Counted from the stretch's first letter, positions 8,157-16,949 are shown. The stretch is 35,399 bases of DNA from Xanthomonas albilineans (GCF_002939705.1 NZ_MDCB01000018.1:1-35399); one strand, 5' to 3'. Made by a program: numbers and translations. Notes: generated by a model not told the origin, from the letters alone.

Positions 8157-9446
8157 TCAATCCGCAGGCCCGAACGCCGGCAGCTTTTTCAAGTCCTCCG
8201 CCGACAGGCCCCGCCGGTCCATGACGGCGGGCATGAAGAATTTCCGCCACCGCTGCTCGAATGCGTCTACCTGGTCCCGATACCGGAGCTGGCTCGCCGC
8301 GTCGGTGCCGGCCAGAAATTCGCCCCACAGCACCAGGGCCAGGCCCGGCGACACCCAGGCCCAGCGGTTGACGAAAGCAGCCTGCTCGGCGCGGCGCGCA
8401 TCGAACGATCGCGCGAGCGGCCCGAGTGCCGCTTCTTGGCCCAGCGCGCGTGCAACGAAGGTCGCAGGCCAGACGGCGGTAGCCGGTGCCTGCACACCGG
8501 GGTGTGCCGCGTACCAGGCTTTCGCCAGGTCTTGTTCGTGCGCTTCGCTTTCCTGCTGGGCTGTGCGGATCTGCACGATGGACAGCAGCCGGGAGGGCAT
8601 CGGCGCGGCGCGTTCTGCCGCCAGCGCCAGCGCAGCGGGCACTGCGAAGGTCAAGGCAAGCCAGAGACCCAACGCGGCCAGCATGCTGCTTGCGCCAGAG
8701 ACAGGTGCCCACGACAGGCATCCACCGAGCACGACCCACACCGACGTGAATACGGCCAGTGCGCCGATCCAGGCCAGCGTCACTGGCGCGTTCGAACCCG
8801 GATCCAGCAGCAGCGCCGGGAGCGTAGCCACCGCGGTGACGGCCCAGATGCAGAGGCAGCGCCAACCCAGCGCTGCGGCCACCAGGGGCCACATGCCGTG
8901 CGTCGACTGCACACGCAGCAGGCCGAGGCGACCGTGCTCCCGCTCTTCTTGCAGGAGGCCGCCGCACAGCACGAGCGCCACCAGCGGCAGGAGCAGCGCG
9001 ACCATGGCCGGTACGCCGGGCAGGCCGGTGTCGTTCAAAAGAGGATTGCGCAGAGGTCCCGGGTCCCGCAATTCGACCAGCCGGTTGTCGAGCGAAGCCT
9101 TCAGACGCGTGGGCAGCACCGAGAGCCGCTGCACACCCAAGCCCAGGCCTGCCTGGACCGGCATACGCGTGACACCGAGGTCGCCGCGGCCCAGCTCGTA
9201 AGCGGCGATCGCGGCGGCGGGGCCTGGCGGGGTTTGCACCTGCGCCGTTGCGGAGTCGATCGCGGCGGCTCTCGCTGCTGCATCCAGCGCGGCTGCAGAG
9301 CGCCATGCACGCGCGTCGAGCCCTGCGGAGACGGCCGAGGCCAGCAGAACCGCGAACAAAGCGCTCAGCGCGATCCACGCCAGGGGCTGTCGCCACAGCT
9401 TCGAACCTTCCGCGCGCCAGTAGTGCCGGGACGGGATCAGTTGCAT
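8157..9446 (-). CDS. ABC-2-type permease, second of a pair
   Basis: This 429-residue membrane protein has one N-terminal membrane segment (WIALSALFAVLLASAVSAGL), a periplasmic domain of about 110 residues, then a block of five hydrophobic segments (for example MVALLLPLVALVLCGGLL and LAALGLWLALTFAVPAAL) and a C-terminal soluble part followed by one more segment. QEEREHGRLGLLRVQ is the loop typical of ABC-2 exporters. The layout matches the DUF3526-containing permeases, judged from memory. The ATG at 9446 lies inside the 3' end of the preceding permease gene (10-nt overlap), so the pair should be made together as a heterodimer. It is the last gene of the receptor-ATPase-permease unit and converges on pcaR. 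Confidence 0.8.
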   Translation of the reverse strand: MQLIPSRHYWRAEGSKLWRQPLAWIALSALFAVLLASAVSAGLDARAWRSAAALDAAARAAAIDSATAQVQTPPGPAAAIAAYELGRGDLGVTRMPVQAGLGLGVQRLSVLPTRLKASLDNRLVELRDPGPLRNPLLNDTGLPGVPAMVALLLPLVALVLCGGLLQEEREHGRLGLLRVQSTHGMWPLVAAALGWRCLCIWAVTAVATLPALLLDPGSNAPVTLAWIGALAVFTSVWVVLGGCLSWAPVSGASSMLAALGLWLALTFAVPAALALAAERAAPMPSRLLSIVQIRTAQQESEAHEQDLAKAWYAAHPGVQAPATAVWPATFVARALGQEAALGPLARSFDARRAEQAAFVNRWAWVSPGLALVLWGEFLAGTDAASQLRYRDQVDAFEQRWRKFFMPAVMDRRGLSAEDLKKLPAFGPAD

Positions 9447-10849
9447 GGGTCGAGTCTCCGCGAACCCAGCCACAGCACGCCGACGACCGCCACGAACCAT
9501 GCCACCAGCACGGCGCCGTCGGCAACGACCGCACGCAGCGAAAATCCCAGGCCGGGGTCTGCGTACCGCCAGGGCGGGATCGCCTGCCACTGCAGGTCGC
9601 CGGCGTATTTGTCTTCGAGCGAGGTGACGCCGCGGGTCGCGGCCAAGTCCCATTCGTCCATCCGCGTAGTGAACTGCTGCCGGTACGCTTCGGCCGATTC
9701 CTCGAAATGCTGGCGGTGCGCCAGGTCGGCGCCGGCCAGCGCGCTGGCCACGGACCGCATCGCGGCGTAGGGGCTCAAGACCGTGCACCACCGCAGAAGG
9801 CCTTGCTGTGCCAACTGCGCATCTTCGAGTTCCTTGAACCGCAGCGCGTGTACCTTGGTCGAATACGCATCCCGGAACAGGCGCCGTTTGGCGTTCGCGC
9901 CGAACGGTAGGTCTTCGAGGCGGGCCACCCGATATTCGGCCAGCAGGTGCGCATCGAAAGCCCCGAGCCGTGCTGCGGCTGCGCCGTCTCCGGGCAGACC
10001 GTTCTCGATACCGTCGTGGATGCCCGACCAGAACTGTTCGCCCGTCGGGAGGGGGTCGATGCGCTCCACCCACGATGCCGCCAACCGGGGAACGATGAAG
10101 ACAGCCGCGACCCAGAACGCGATCATGACCAGCAGCGCCGCGCGCGAGCTGGTGCAGAAAGCCGAGACGAGCACGGTGCCCGCGGCCCAGGTCGCGTAAT
10201 AGAGCAAGAGGGCTGCGCCCAGCACCGCCGCCGCCGGCATGCCACGCGGCTCCGCCACCATGCCCCAGGCGCTCACGACCAGGGCCGGGGCGAGCACCAG
10301 GGCCAACCCGGCACACAACCCCAGCCACTTGCCCAGGAGCAACGGAGTCGCGCGCACGCCACAGGCATGCAACATGCGCAGCGTGCCGAGTTCGCGCTCC
10401 TGCGTCACGGTGCTGTGCCCCAACACCGCGATGAGCAGCGGGACCAGCGCGAGCAGAACGAATGCGGGCGTGAAGGCCCCCAGTCCCAGCGCGGGCGCTG
10501 CATCGGCCGCGGGCATGAACATCGCCATGTTGCGTTTGTGAGGCTCCAGCCAGAGGGCCTGGCCTGTCTGTGCATCCACGCCCGGTTCTACGCTGGAAAG
10601 TGCGGTCCTGGGCTTGAATGCATAGAGGCCGAAATGAGCTGCGCGGTGCGGATTCTTCTCACCCTGGTGGTCCCACTGGTCGCGGACCGCATGTTCTACC
10701 GCGCTGCGTTCCTGTTCGGCCTTATCGCGCCGATCGGCTGCCGTGAACAGCATCGCGATGAAGAGCAGCGCCAACGTCAGGCCCAGGCCCCACAGCCTGC
10801 CGTCCCGGAGCAGTGCACGGGTTTCCTTGCGCGCGATCGAGGCCATCAT
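9437..10849 (-). CDS. ABC-2-type permease, first of a pair
   Basis: This 470-residue membrane protein has the same plan as the next gene: an N-terminal segment (LWGLGLTLALLFIAMLF), a soluble loop of about 130 residues, a core of hydrophobic segments (AFVLLALVPLLIAVLG, LCAGLALVLAPALVVSAWG, AALLVMIAFWVAAVFIVPRL), a large soluble domain and a last membrane segment (VLVAWFVAVVGVLWLG). VTQERELGTLRMLHACG is the cytoplasmic loop shared by ABC-2 exporters. The ATG at 10849 overlaps the ATPase stop (ATGA). With the ATPase and the second permease it should form a complete inner-membrane transporter; the export direction is inferred from the family. Confidence 0.8.
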   Translation of the reverse strand: MMASIARKETRALLRDGRLWGLGLTLALLFIAMLFTAADRRDKAEQERSAVEHAVRDQWDHQGEKNPHRAAHFGLYAFKPRTALSSVEPGVDAQTGQALWLEPHKRNMAMFMPAADAAPALGLGAFTPAFVLLALVPLLIAVLGHSTVTQERELGTLRMLHACGVRATPLLLGKWLGLCAGLALVLAPALVVSAWGMVAEPRGMPAAAVLGAALLLYYATWAAGTVLVSAFCTSSRAALLVMIAFWVAAVFIVPRLAASWVERIDPLPTGEQFWSGIHDGIENGLPGDGAAAARLGAFDAHLLAEYRVARLEDLPFGANAKRRLFRDAYSTKVHALRFKELEDAQLAQQGLLRWCTVLSPYAAMRSVASALAGADLAHRQHFEESAEAYRQQFTTRMDEWDLAATRGVTSLEDKYAGDLQWQAIPPWRYADPGLGFSLRAVVADGAVLVAWFVAVVGVLWLGSRRLDPCN

Positions 10850-11583
10850 CGCGCCATCGCCTCCGGCGTGCCCCGCGCATGCGCGAGGTAGATGCGCTCG
10901 AGTTCGGCGTGGGCGACATCCGCGGTTTCGAACTCTGCGACCAACCGACCCTCGCACAGGATGCCGATCTGGTCGGCGACCTGGAGTGCGTTGAAGAGAT
11001 CGTGCGTCGCCATCAGAATGGCCATGCCCCCCGCCTTGGCCGCAAGGATGCCTTGTGCGAATTCGTTAGATGCCGACGGATCGAGGCCCGAGGTCGGCTC
11101 GTCGAGGAGCATCGCCGTGGCCTTGCGAGCCCGGGCGATGGCCAGGCCGACCTTTTGCCGCATGCCCTTGGAGTAAACCGCCACCCGGCGGTCGTGCGCG
11201 TCGCCGGCCAGACCGGTGCCGTCGAGCAGGGCCCTGGCCTGTGGCTTGGTCAGCGCGACTTCCGACAGGGCGCAGAAATACCGCAGGTTCTCCACGCCCG
11301 ACAGATAGGGATACAACGCGACGTTTTCGGGCAAGTACGCCAGGCGCGCACGCGCCGCTTCGGGTTGCCGCGACGCATCGATCCCGTCCACCAGAGCGCA
11401 GCCCTGCGATGCCGGAACAAAGCCCAGAAAGGCGTTCAGCGTCGTGGTCTTGCCTGCACCGTTACCGCCGAGGAGCGCATACACGCGGCCTGCGGGAATG
11501 CGCAAGTCCAACGCGACGAGCGTGTCTTTGCCGCCCCGGCGAACCGTGAGCTTGCGTGCCTGAAGCGTCGCGTCGTCGCCCAT
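10846..11583 (-). CDS. ABC transporter ATP-binding protein
   Basis: This 245-residue ATPase is complete: Walker A GGNGAGKTTT, Q-loop region LAYLPENVALYPYLSG, signature YSKGMRQKVGLAIARA, Walker B AMLLDEPTSGLD and the switch His in MATHDLFNAL. The domain type is that of ABC-2 export systems (CcmA/NatA-like). The start at 11583 was chosen because its ATG shares one base with the stop of the TonB-dependent receptor (TGATG) and begins just before the first conserved strand. The frame extends upstream without a supported start. It powers the two permeases encoded directly after it. Confidence 0.9.
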   Translation of the reverse strand: MGDDATLQARKLTVRRGGKDTLVALDLRIPAGRVYALLGGNGAGKTTTLNAFLGFVPASQGCALVDGIDASRQPEAARARLAYLPENVALYPYLSGVENLRYFCALSEVALTKPQARALLDGTGLAGDAHDRRVAVYSKGMRQKVGLAIARARKATAMLLDEPTSGLDPSASNEFAQGILAAKAGGMAILMATHDLFNALQVADQIGILCEGRLVAEFETADVAHAELERIYLAHARGTPEAMAR

Positions 11584-13736
11584 CAGAAGAAATAACGCAG
11601 CGTGGCACCGACCGTGGTTTTCGGAACCGGCGAAACCAACAGCCCTGCCGCCGTACCGTAGGCGATTTCCGATCCGTAACGTTGGGGTTGGAACGTCGCG
11701 TACAACGAGCACTGGGCGGAACCATAGTCGTAGGTCGACCGTACGTCGTACCGTGTGTAAAGCGGCATGGTTCGTTCCTGCGTCGTGGGTGTCCCGACGT
11801 AGTAGGGGATGTCGTCGATCAGGGACGCGTCGGCATTGAGCGTCATCTGGCCCGCGCCGAGGCCGAACTTGTGCTGCGCACCCGCCTTGAGCTGCACGCC
11901 GGGAACGGAGAGCTTCGCGCCGGTATTGGCGGCCGGGTTGTTGACCTTGGCCTCCAGGATGCGGCCGACGCTCGCATACACGCTCGATGCGGTGCCGAGC
12001 TTCCAGCGCGTCTCGATTTCCACGCCCTTACGCGTGGTATCGCCGACTGACTTGAACGAGCCGTCGGCCTGCGAGACGATCTCGTCGCTGTTCAGAATGT
12101 AATAGGCCGCTCCCGAAACCATCACGTCCGTCGCGGGATTCGCGGTGAATCCCATGTCGTAGGAACGCACCTTGCTCGGCTTGACCAGGCTGATGACGCC
12201 GCCGGGCGCCCCGAGCGGTCCGGGCGCGCCGCTGCTGCTGATTTGCTCGGTGGCCGGCGACCGCATCCCCTCGGCGACGTTGGCGAAGAGCTCCAGCTGC
12301 GGCAGCGCCGTCCAAGAAGCACCCAGCTTGGGCGTGAAGACGCCTTTCCGGTACCCCGTGCTGGCCGCTGGAAGTTTCAGGTTGGCGATGTCGTAGTCGA
12401 AGCGGTCGTACCGGGCGCCAGCGCTCAGTTTGAGGTCCCGTGCCACCCTCCACTGCCCCTGCGCGAAAAAGCCGTAGGTGACCAAATCGAGGTCGACGTC
12501 GTTCGGGTAGTTCGCGGAAGGCAGCCGGTTCACGTAGATGCGGCGGAAGGCGCTTCCAGAGTCTTTGCGCAGTTCCGTTCCCATCACCAAGCTGGCGTCG
12601 CCGAAGACGGTGTTGTGGTAGACGCGGGCACCATACATGTCGCGGTCGTCCTCGCCCAGGAGATGTCGGGTCGCACTCGTCGCGACGGCGCGCTGGCGGT
12701 AGAGGCTCTCGCCGTAGGCGGTCGCGTACCAGCCCTCTTCCCCGGTCGTCGGCGCCCGATTCACGACCACGCTGGTGCGCCGCGCAACCCCGAAACCCGG
12801 GTTGTTGAATTGGGTCGAGCGCGGGTCCAGGCCTTTCTGCAGGTCGGAGAGCGCCAGGTAGCCAGCGGCCTGGAAATCCGACACATAGCGTGTCAGGCGC
12901 AGGCTGTATTTTCCGCTGGCTTGTTGCGTGGACAGCTTCCAGGAGAGGCTGTCCCGATCGGTATTGGACGCATAGCGGTAGCCATCGTTGCGATACCGGT
13001 CGGCCACCAGCAGGGAGTCGACTTCCGAGAGCTTATTGGACAGCACCAGAGTCGTGCGCCTGAGCCCGTAGCGCTCGGCGCTGACGCTCACACTCGACGG
13101 GGTCGCGTCGCCGCCGTCGCGGGTACGGATGTCGACCGCGCCGGCCCGGTTCTGGTCGCCATAGAGTGCCGAGACGGGGCCCTTGATGACGTCGATGCCG
13201 CCGATCAACTCGGGTGTCAGCCATTCGAGAAACACCGCACCGTGGCTAGCGATGCTCTGGATCGACGGGATATTCTGCGGAACACCATCCACGTACACGG
13301 CCGTGTCGGCTCCATGCGTGCCCTGGGTCGCGAAGCCGCGCATCCGGAAACCGTTGCCGGTATCCCCCTGGTCGATGTTGTTGGCCAGGACACCCGGCAC
13401 CCGGCGAAATATATTCGAAACGTCGCGACCGACATTGGTGTTGGCGATGTCTTCCTGACCGACGTGCTGCACGGTGGTGGGCAGGGCCTGCGGGTTGAGG
13501 GTGATGTCTGACCGGTCGCCGACTTGGCGGGAGTCGCTGTCGGAACCGTCGAGCACCCGCACCGAGGGCAGCGTGCCGGCCGCCGTGGTGGTGATGGCCG
13601 ATGGCGCGGTGGCCTCCGCGCTCTGGGCGTGGGCGGTAAGGGCAGTGCCCATCGTCGCCGTCAACACGGCGACGGCGAGCAGGGGGCGGGACAACGGCTG
13701 CGGCGATGGGCTGTTGGCGAGGAAACTGTTTTTCAT
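11583..13736 (-). CDS. TonB-dependent siderophore-type outer-membrane receptor
   Basis: This 717-residue receptor begins with a signal peptide ending in AHAQS. The plug domain follows (ITLNPQALPTTVQHVGQEDI, FRRVPGVLANNI, FRMRGFATQGTHGADTAVYV, GGIDVIKGPVSALYG), then a 22-strand-type barrel ending in the terminal Phe motif GATLRYFF. The class is that of FhuA/FpvA-like receptors; the ligand cannot be told. The ATG at 13736 was chosen for the signal peptide; the ribosome-binding site is weak and the leader AT-rich. It is the first gene of a unit whose later genes are an ABC-2-type ATPase and two permeases. That is unusual, since siderophore receptors normally pair with importers. The leader holds a perfect hairpin and the upstream border an IS21 relic, so acquisition by transfer is likely. 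Confidence 0.88.
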   Translation of the reverse strand: MKNSFLANSPSPQPLSRPLLAVAVLTATMGTALTAHAQSAEATAPSAITTTAAGTLPSVRVLDGSDSDSRQVGDRSDITLNPQALPTTVQHVGQEDIANTNVGRDVSNIFRRVPGVLANNIDQGDTGNGFRMRGFATQGTHGADTAVYVDGVPQNIPSIQSIASHGAVFLEWLTPELIGGIDVIKGPVSALYGDQNRAGAVDIRTRDGGDATPSSVSVSAERYGLRRTTLVLSNKLSEVDSLLVADRYRNDGYRYASNTDRDSLSWKLSTQQASGKYSLRLTRYVSDFQAAGYLALSDLQKGLDPRSTQFNNPGFGVARRTSVVVNRAPTTGEEGWYATAYGESLYRQRAVATSATRHLLGEDDRDMYGARVYHNTVFGDASLVMGTELRKDSGSAFRRIYVNRLPSANYPNDVDLDLVTYGFFAQGQWRVARDLKLSAGARYDRFDYDIANLKLPAASTGYRKGVFTPKLGASWTALPQLELFANVAEGMRSPATEQISSSGAPGPLGAPGGVISLVKPSKVRSYDMGFTANPATDVMVSGAAYYILNSDEIVSQADGSFKSVGDTTRKGVEIETRWKLGTASSVYASVGRILEAKVNNPAANTGAKLSVPGVQLKAGAQHKFGLGAGQMTLNADASLIDDIPYYVGTPTTQERTMPLYTRYDVRSTYDYGSAQCSLYATFQPQRYGSEIAYGTAAGLLVSPVPKTTVGATLRYFF

Positions 13737-13758
13737 GGAAATATAAATAATTTTTCCT

Positions 13759-13782
13759 GCGGCCATTTTTATAAATGGCCGC
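13759..13782. promoter_or_regulatory. Perfect hairpin in the receptor leader
   Basis: GCGGCCATTT (13759-13768) and AAATGGCCGC (13773-13782) form a perfect 10-bp stem with the loop TTAT. It lies 23 bp upstream of the receptor ATG, in AT-rich DNA unlike its surroundings. In the transcript it would sit just before the weak ribosome-binding site, so it may control translation. As DNA it could be an operator. No Fur-box match is evident. Confidence 0.55.
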
Positions 13783-13903
13783 GCAATAGTGATCAAACTG
13801 ACGGCAATTGCTACTGCAAGCCAGACCAAGAGTAAATCGGAAATATATGCGCCCCAAAATCCCTTAAATTATAAAGATTTCTGGCAACCTCAACAACAAC
13901 CTC

Positions 13904-14140
13904 AAACTGACCCACCTTGATCGCTGATCAGCAACTTAGAGTCGCCACGCCCACATCGTGCAGATCAGCGGGGAGAACTACCGATTGAAGGACAAACGCA
14001 AGGCCGGACAGACGGCAAAGAGGGCGACGGCGGCGGCATGACCGGCGTAGTGCTGCTGGGCGGCTAAGGGCTTTGCCCTGCGCAGCCGAGCAGCGCGATG
14101 AAAAAGACCCTGGTGGGTCAGATTTAAATCGGCGTTGACA
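13904..14140 (+). mobile_element. IS21-family remnant: istB tail and terminal repeats
   Basis: On the plus strand 13940-14041 reads the end of an IstB-like ATPase: HAHIVQISGENYRLKDKRKA followed by a basic tail and a stop, in frame but preceded by a stop at 13937. A 10-bp repeat CTGACCCACC (13907-13916) occurs inverted at 14112-14121, inside a longer end-like sequence (ACCCTGGTGGGTCAGATTT and onward to about 14140). Multiple short terminal repeats and an istB gene ending close to the right end are features of IS21-family elements. Most of the element, including istA, is missing. It marks the border between the receptor/ABC unit and the pca operon. Family assignment is from memory of IstB C-termini. 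Confidence 0.6.
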
Positions 14141-14180
14141 GCCAGCACAACGCGGATGGCAACACGCCCGCGGGCGTGGG

Positions 14181-14573
14181 TCACTCCGTGCCTTCGGCCG
14201 CCTGTTCGGCCAGGATCGGCGCGGCCAGGGCGAACGCATGATTGGCGGCGGGCACACCGCAGTAGATCGCCGCCTGCAACAGCACCTCTTTGATTTCGTC
14301 GGCACTGACACCGTTGTTGCGCGCCGCGCGCACATGTAATTTGAATTCCTCGTCGTGGCCACACGCCACCATCATCGCCAGGGTCAACAGCGAGCGGGTG
14401 TGCCGCGGCAATCCCTCGCGGGTCCACACCGTGCCCCACGCGGTACGGGTGATGAAATCCTGGAATTCCTCGGTAAACGGCGTGCGTGCGGCTAGCGCGC
14501 GGTCCACGTGTGCATCGCCGAGGACGGCGCGGCGCACCCGCAAGCCGGCCTCATAGCGCTCGTTCTCGTCCAT
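14181..14573 (-). CDS. pcaC: 4-carboxymuconolactone decarboxylase
   Basis: This 130-residue cytosolic enzyme decarboxylates gamma-carboxymuconolactone to beta-ketoadipate enol-lactone in the protocatechuate branch. The start at 14573 has GAGGAG 8-13 nt upstream. The sequence shows the AhpD-like fold signatures of PcaC: RYEAGLRVRRAVLGDAHVD, FQDFITRTAWGTVW, SLLTLAMMVACGHDEEFKLH and EIKEVLLQAAIYCGVPAANH. The length is typical for a stand-alone PcaC, which some bacteria fuse to PcaD. It is the last gene of the pca operon, 42 bp after pcaD. Beyond its stop lies the IS21 relic. Confidence 0.95.
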   Translation of the reverse strand: MDENERYEAGLRVRRAVLGDAHVDRALAARTPFTEEFQDFITRTAWGTVWTREGLPRHTRSLLTLAMMVACGHDEEFKLHVRAARNNGVSADEIKEVLLQAAIYCGVPAANHAFALAAPILAEQAAEGTE

Positions 14574-14615
14574 CGGTATAGCTCCTCGACAGTGGAAAAC
14601 ACACACGCCGCGCGG

Positions 14616-15395
14616 CTACTGCAACAGAAAGCGCAGCAACGCGTCGTTGAAGGCATGCGGAGATTCCACATTGCACAGGTGTCGACCGTGTACTTCAGTG
14701 AAACTACCGTTGGCGACCTGCGCGGCAATCGCCTGCAATTCAGCAGGCGGGCACACTGGATCGTCGTGTCCGGCCAGCGCCAGCACCGGCACCTCGATGA
14801 CGCCCAGCTGGTCGCGCAAGTCGGCCTCGGCCAGTGCGTGGCAACAGGCGATGTAGGCCTCCACGTCGGTGGCCTGGCACGTGTCCAGAATGGCGTGGAC
14901 CGTCGCCGGCTGGGACGCGACGAAAGCGGGGGTGAACCAGCGCACGCACGTACCCTCGCGCAGCGACGCCATACCCTCGGCACGCACCTGTTCGATGCGT
15001 GCCTGCCAGCTCTCGGCACTGCCGATCTTGGCTGCGGTCGCGCAGAGCGTTAGGCTGAGCAGGCGTTGGCCGGCATGCACGCCCAGCCATTGCCCGGTCA
15101 GCCCGCCGATCGACAGACCGCAGAAATGGCTGCGCTCGATCGACAGGGCGTCCCATAGCGCCAAGACGTCGCCGCCGAGATCCTGCAGGCGATACGGCCC
15201 CGGAGCCGTCGTCGAAGTGCCATGGCCACGGCGGTCGTAGCGCAGCACGCGAAAATGCGGTGCCAGCGCCGCGATCTGCGCATCCCACATGTGCAGGTCG
15301 GTGCCGAGCGAATTGCATAGGGTCAGCCACGGACGGCCTTCGCTGCCGTCGATGCGGTAATGCAGGCGATGCGCGGGCAACTCGAGGATGGGCAT
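14616..15395 (-). CDS. pcaD: 3-oxoadipate enol-lactonase
   Basis: This 259-residue alpha/beta hydrolase opens beta-ketoadipate enol-lactone to beta-ketoadipate. It shows the oxyanion region LTLCNSLGTDLHMWD, RYDRRGHGTS, the nucleophile elbow FCGLSIGG (Ser95), the acidic member in ALAGHDDPVCPP and the His in VHGRHLCNVESP. The length is standard. It starts 201 bp after the pcaB stop, an unusually long gap within this operon in which I see no gene or clear signal, and ends 42 bp before pcaC. Confidence 0.95.
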   Translation of the reverse strand: MPILELPAHRLHYRIDGSEGRPWLTLCNSLGTDLHMWDAQIAALAPHFRVLRYDRRGHGTSTTAPGPYRLQDLGGDVLALWDALSIERSHFCGLSIGGLTGQWLGVHAGQRLLSLTLCATAAKIGSAESWQARIEQVRAEGMASLREGTCVRWFTPAFVASQPATVHAILDTCQATDVEAYIACCHALAEADLRDQLGVIEVPVLALAGHDDPVCPPAELQAIAAQVANGSFTEVHGRHLCNVESPHAFNDALLRFLLQ

Positions 15396-15596
15396 GGACG
15401 ATAAGCTCGCAGAAAAAGGGGACGCCGCAGGCAGACGGCGATGCTTGCATTTTAGAGCGTGCTATGTACTTTGGAATGTGTACGCCGCCACCTGGAGCGG
15501 GTTGAGACAAGGCGTGTGCCACCCAGGCAAATGTCGCATCCCCGTCTCGGCGCGCTGCAGTCGGCTTCCCGCCCAGATCGCGCCATCGCCCCCGGT

Positions 15597-16949
15597 TCAG
15601 CCAGGCGCCTGCGCGGCGAGGACGCGCTCGATCCACACCGCCGCCATGCCGCGCCAACTGTCGTCGCCGAATAATGCGTCCAGTTGCGTCGGCGACAGCA
15701 CGGCGACGACCTGCGCGTCCTCGGCCAAGACCGTGCGCAGATGCCGCTGCGTCTCCAGCGCGCGGTGGACCGCCCTCTCCACCAGGGCATGCGCGGCGGC
15801 CTTACCCAACTGCCCGGCCAGATTCACCGCGACCGCTTCGGCATAGAGCAGGCCGCCATGGCTATCCAAGTGCGCAGCCATACGTGCGCGGTCCAATTGC
15901 AGACCTTCGATCAACACGCGTATCTGGGCCAGGCTACCGGCACTCAAGCGCACGATCTCCGGCAGGGTCTCCCACTCAGCATGCCAGCCGCCGACGGCGC
16001 GCTCGTGTTCCTGCGGCAGCGCCGCGAACAGTGTCGACAGCAGACCCGGCACGCGTGTGGCAGCGGCAATCGCCACCACACAGCCGACCGGGTTGCGCTT
16101 GTGCGGCATCGCCGAGGAACCGCCCTTGCCCGCTGCCGCGGGTTCGAACGCCTCGGCCACTTCCGACTGCATCAGCAAGGCAACGTCACGACCGATCTTG
16201 CCCAGGCTACCGGCCAGCAGCGCGAACGCCGCGCCAATCTCGCCGACACGATCGCGCGCCGCATGCCACGGCAATGCGGGCAGCGGCAAACGCAGCTCCT
16301 GGGCCAAAGCATCGGCCACCTGCAAGCCACACTGCTGCAACGCCGCCAGGGTGCCGGCGGCGCCGCCGAATTGCAGCACCAGCGCATCGTCGCGCAATGC
16401 GTGCAGGCGACGACGGCTGCGTTGCAGTGCGTCCAGCCAACCGGCCGCTTTCAGCCCGAACGTGACCGGCACGGCGTGTTGCAACAAGGTGCGTCCGGGT
16501 AGGCCGGTGTCGCGCTCGCGTTGCGCTAGCGCTGCCAGCGCGGTGCACAAGGCCTCCAGTTGCGCTTCCACACGGTCCAGCGCGGCGCGCAGTTGCAGAA
16601 CCGCGCCGCTGTCGATGATGTCCTGACTGGTCGCGCCCCAATGCACCCAGCGTGCGGCCTCGGCGTCGGTGGCGGCCACTTGCGCGGTGAGCGCCTTGAC
16701 CAACGGGATGGCCGGATTGCCGGCCAGCGCGGTGGCGGCGGCGAGGCTGTCCAGGTCGTAGTGCGCGGCCTCGCACGCGGCGGCGATGGGCGCCACGGCG
16801 CTTGTCGGAATCACCCCGCAACGCGCCTGCGCACGCGCCAGCGCCGCCTCGACATCGAGCATGGCTTGCAGACGGGCGCGGTCGTCGAACAACGCATCGA
16901 CGGCGGGGTCGCCGAACAACGGACGCAATAGCGAATCGGAAACGCTCAT
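15597..16949 (-). CDS. pcaB: 3-carboxy-cis,cis-muconate cycloisomerase
   Basis: This 450-residue member of the fumarase/adenylosuccinate-lyase superfamily cyclises beta-carboxy-muconate to gamma-carboxymuconolactone. The superfamily signature GSSAMPHKRNP is present, with VHWGATSQDIIDSG and GLPGRTLLQHAVPVTFG earlier and HERAVGGWHAEW later, all as in bacterial PcaB. The ATG at 16949 begins MSVSDSLLRPLFGDPAVD, the usual PcaB N-terminus; the frame is open further upstream but only as a shadow of pcaG. The gene lies 56 bp after pcaG. Confidence 0.95.
   Translation of the reverse strand: MSVSDSLLRPLFGDPAVDALFDDRARLQAMLDVEAALARAQARCGVIPTSAVAPIAAACEAAHYDLDSLAAATALAGNPAIPLVKALTAQVAATDAEAARWVHWGATSQDIIDSGAVLQLRAALDRVEAQLEALCTALAALAQRERDTGLPGRTLLQHAVPVTFGLKAAGWLDALQRSRRRLHALRDDALVLQFGGAAGTLAALQQCGLQVADALAQELRLPLPALPWHAARDRVGEIGAAFALLAGSLGKIGRDVALLMQSEVAEAFEPAAAGKGGSSAMPHKRNPVGCVVAIAAATRVPGLLSTLFAALPQEHERAVGGWHAEWETLPEIVRLSAGSLAQIRVLIEGLQLDRARMAAHLDSHGGLLYAEAVAVNLAGQLGKAAAHALVERAVHRALETQRHLRTVLAEDAQVVAVLSPTQLDALFGDDSWRGMAAVWIERVLAAQAPG

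Noticed and set aside
8070-9770. Plus-strand open frame of 566 codons
   Set aside because: It is opposite the ABC-2 permease genes, Gln/Arg/His-rich and without recognisable domains, whereas the minus strand encodes clear membrane segments.
12243-13511. Plus-strand open frame of 422 codons
   Set aside because: It is the mirror of the TonB-dependent receptor; no motifs.
14740-15657. Minus-strand frame of 305 codons spanning the pcaB-pcaD gap
   Set aside because: It is mostly out of frame with pcaD and pcaB and carries no domain; the enzyme frames explain the sequence.
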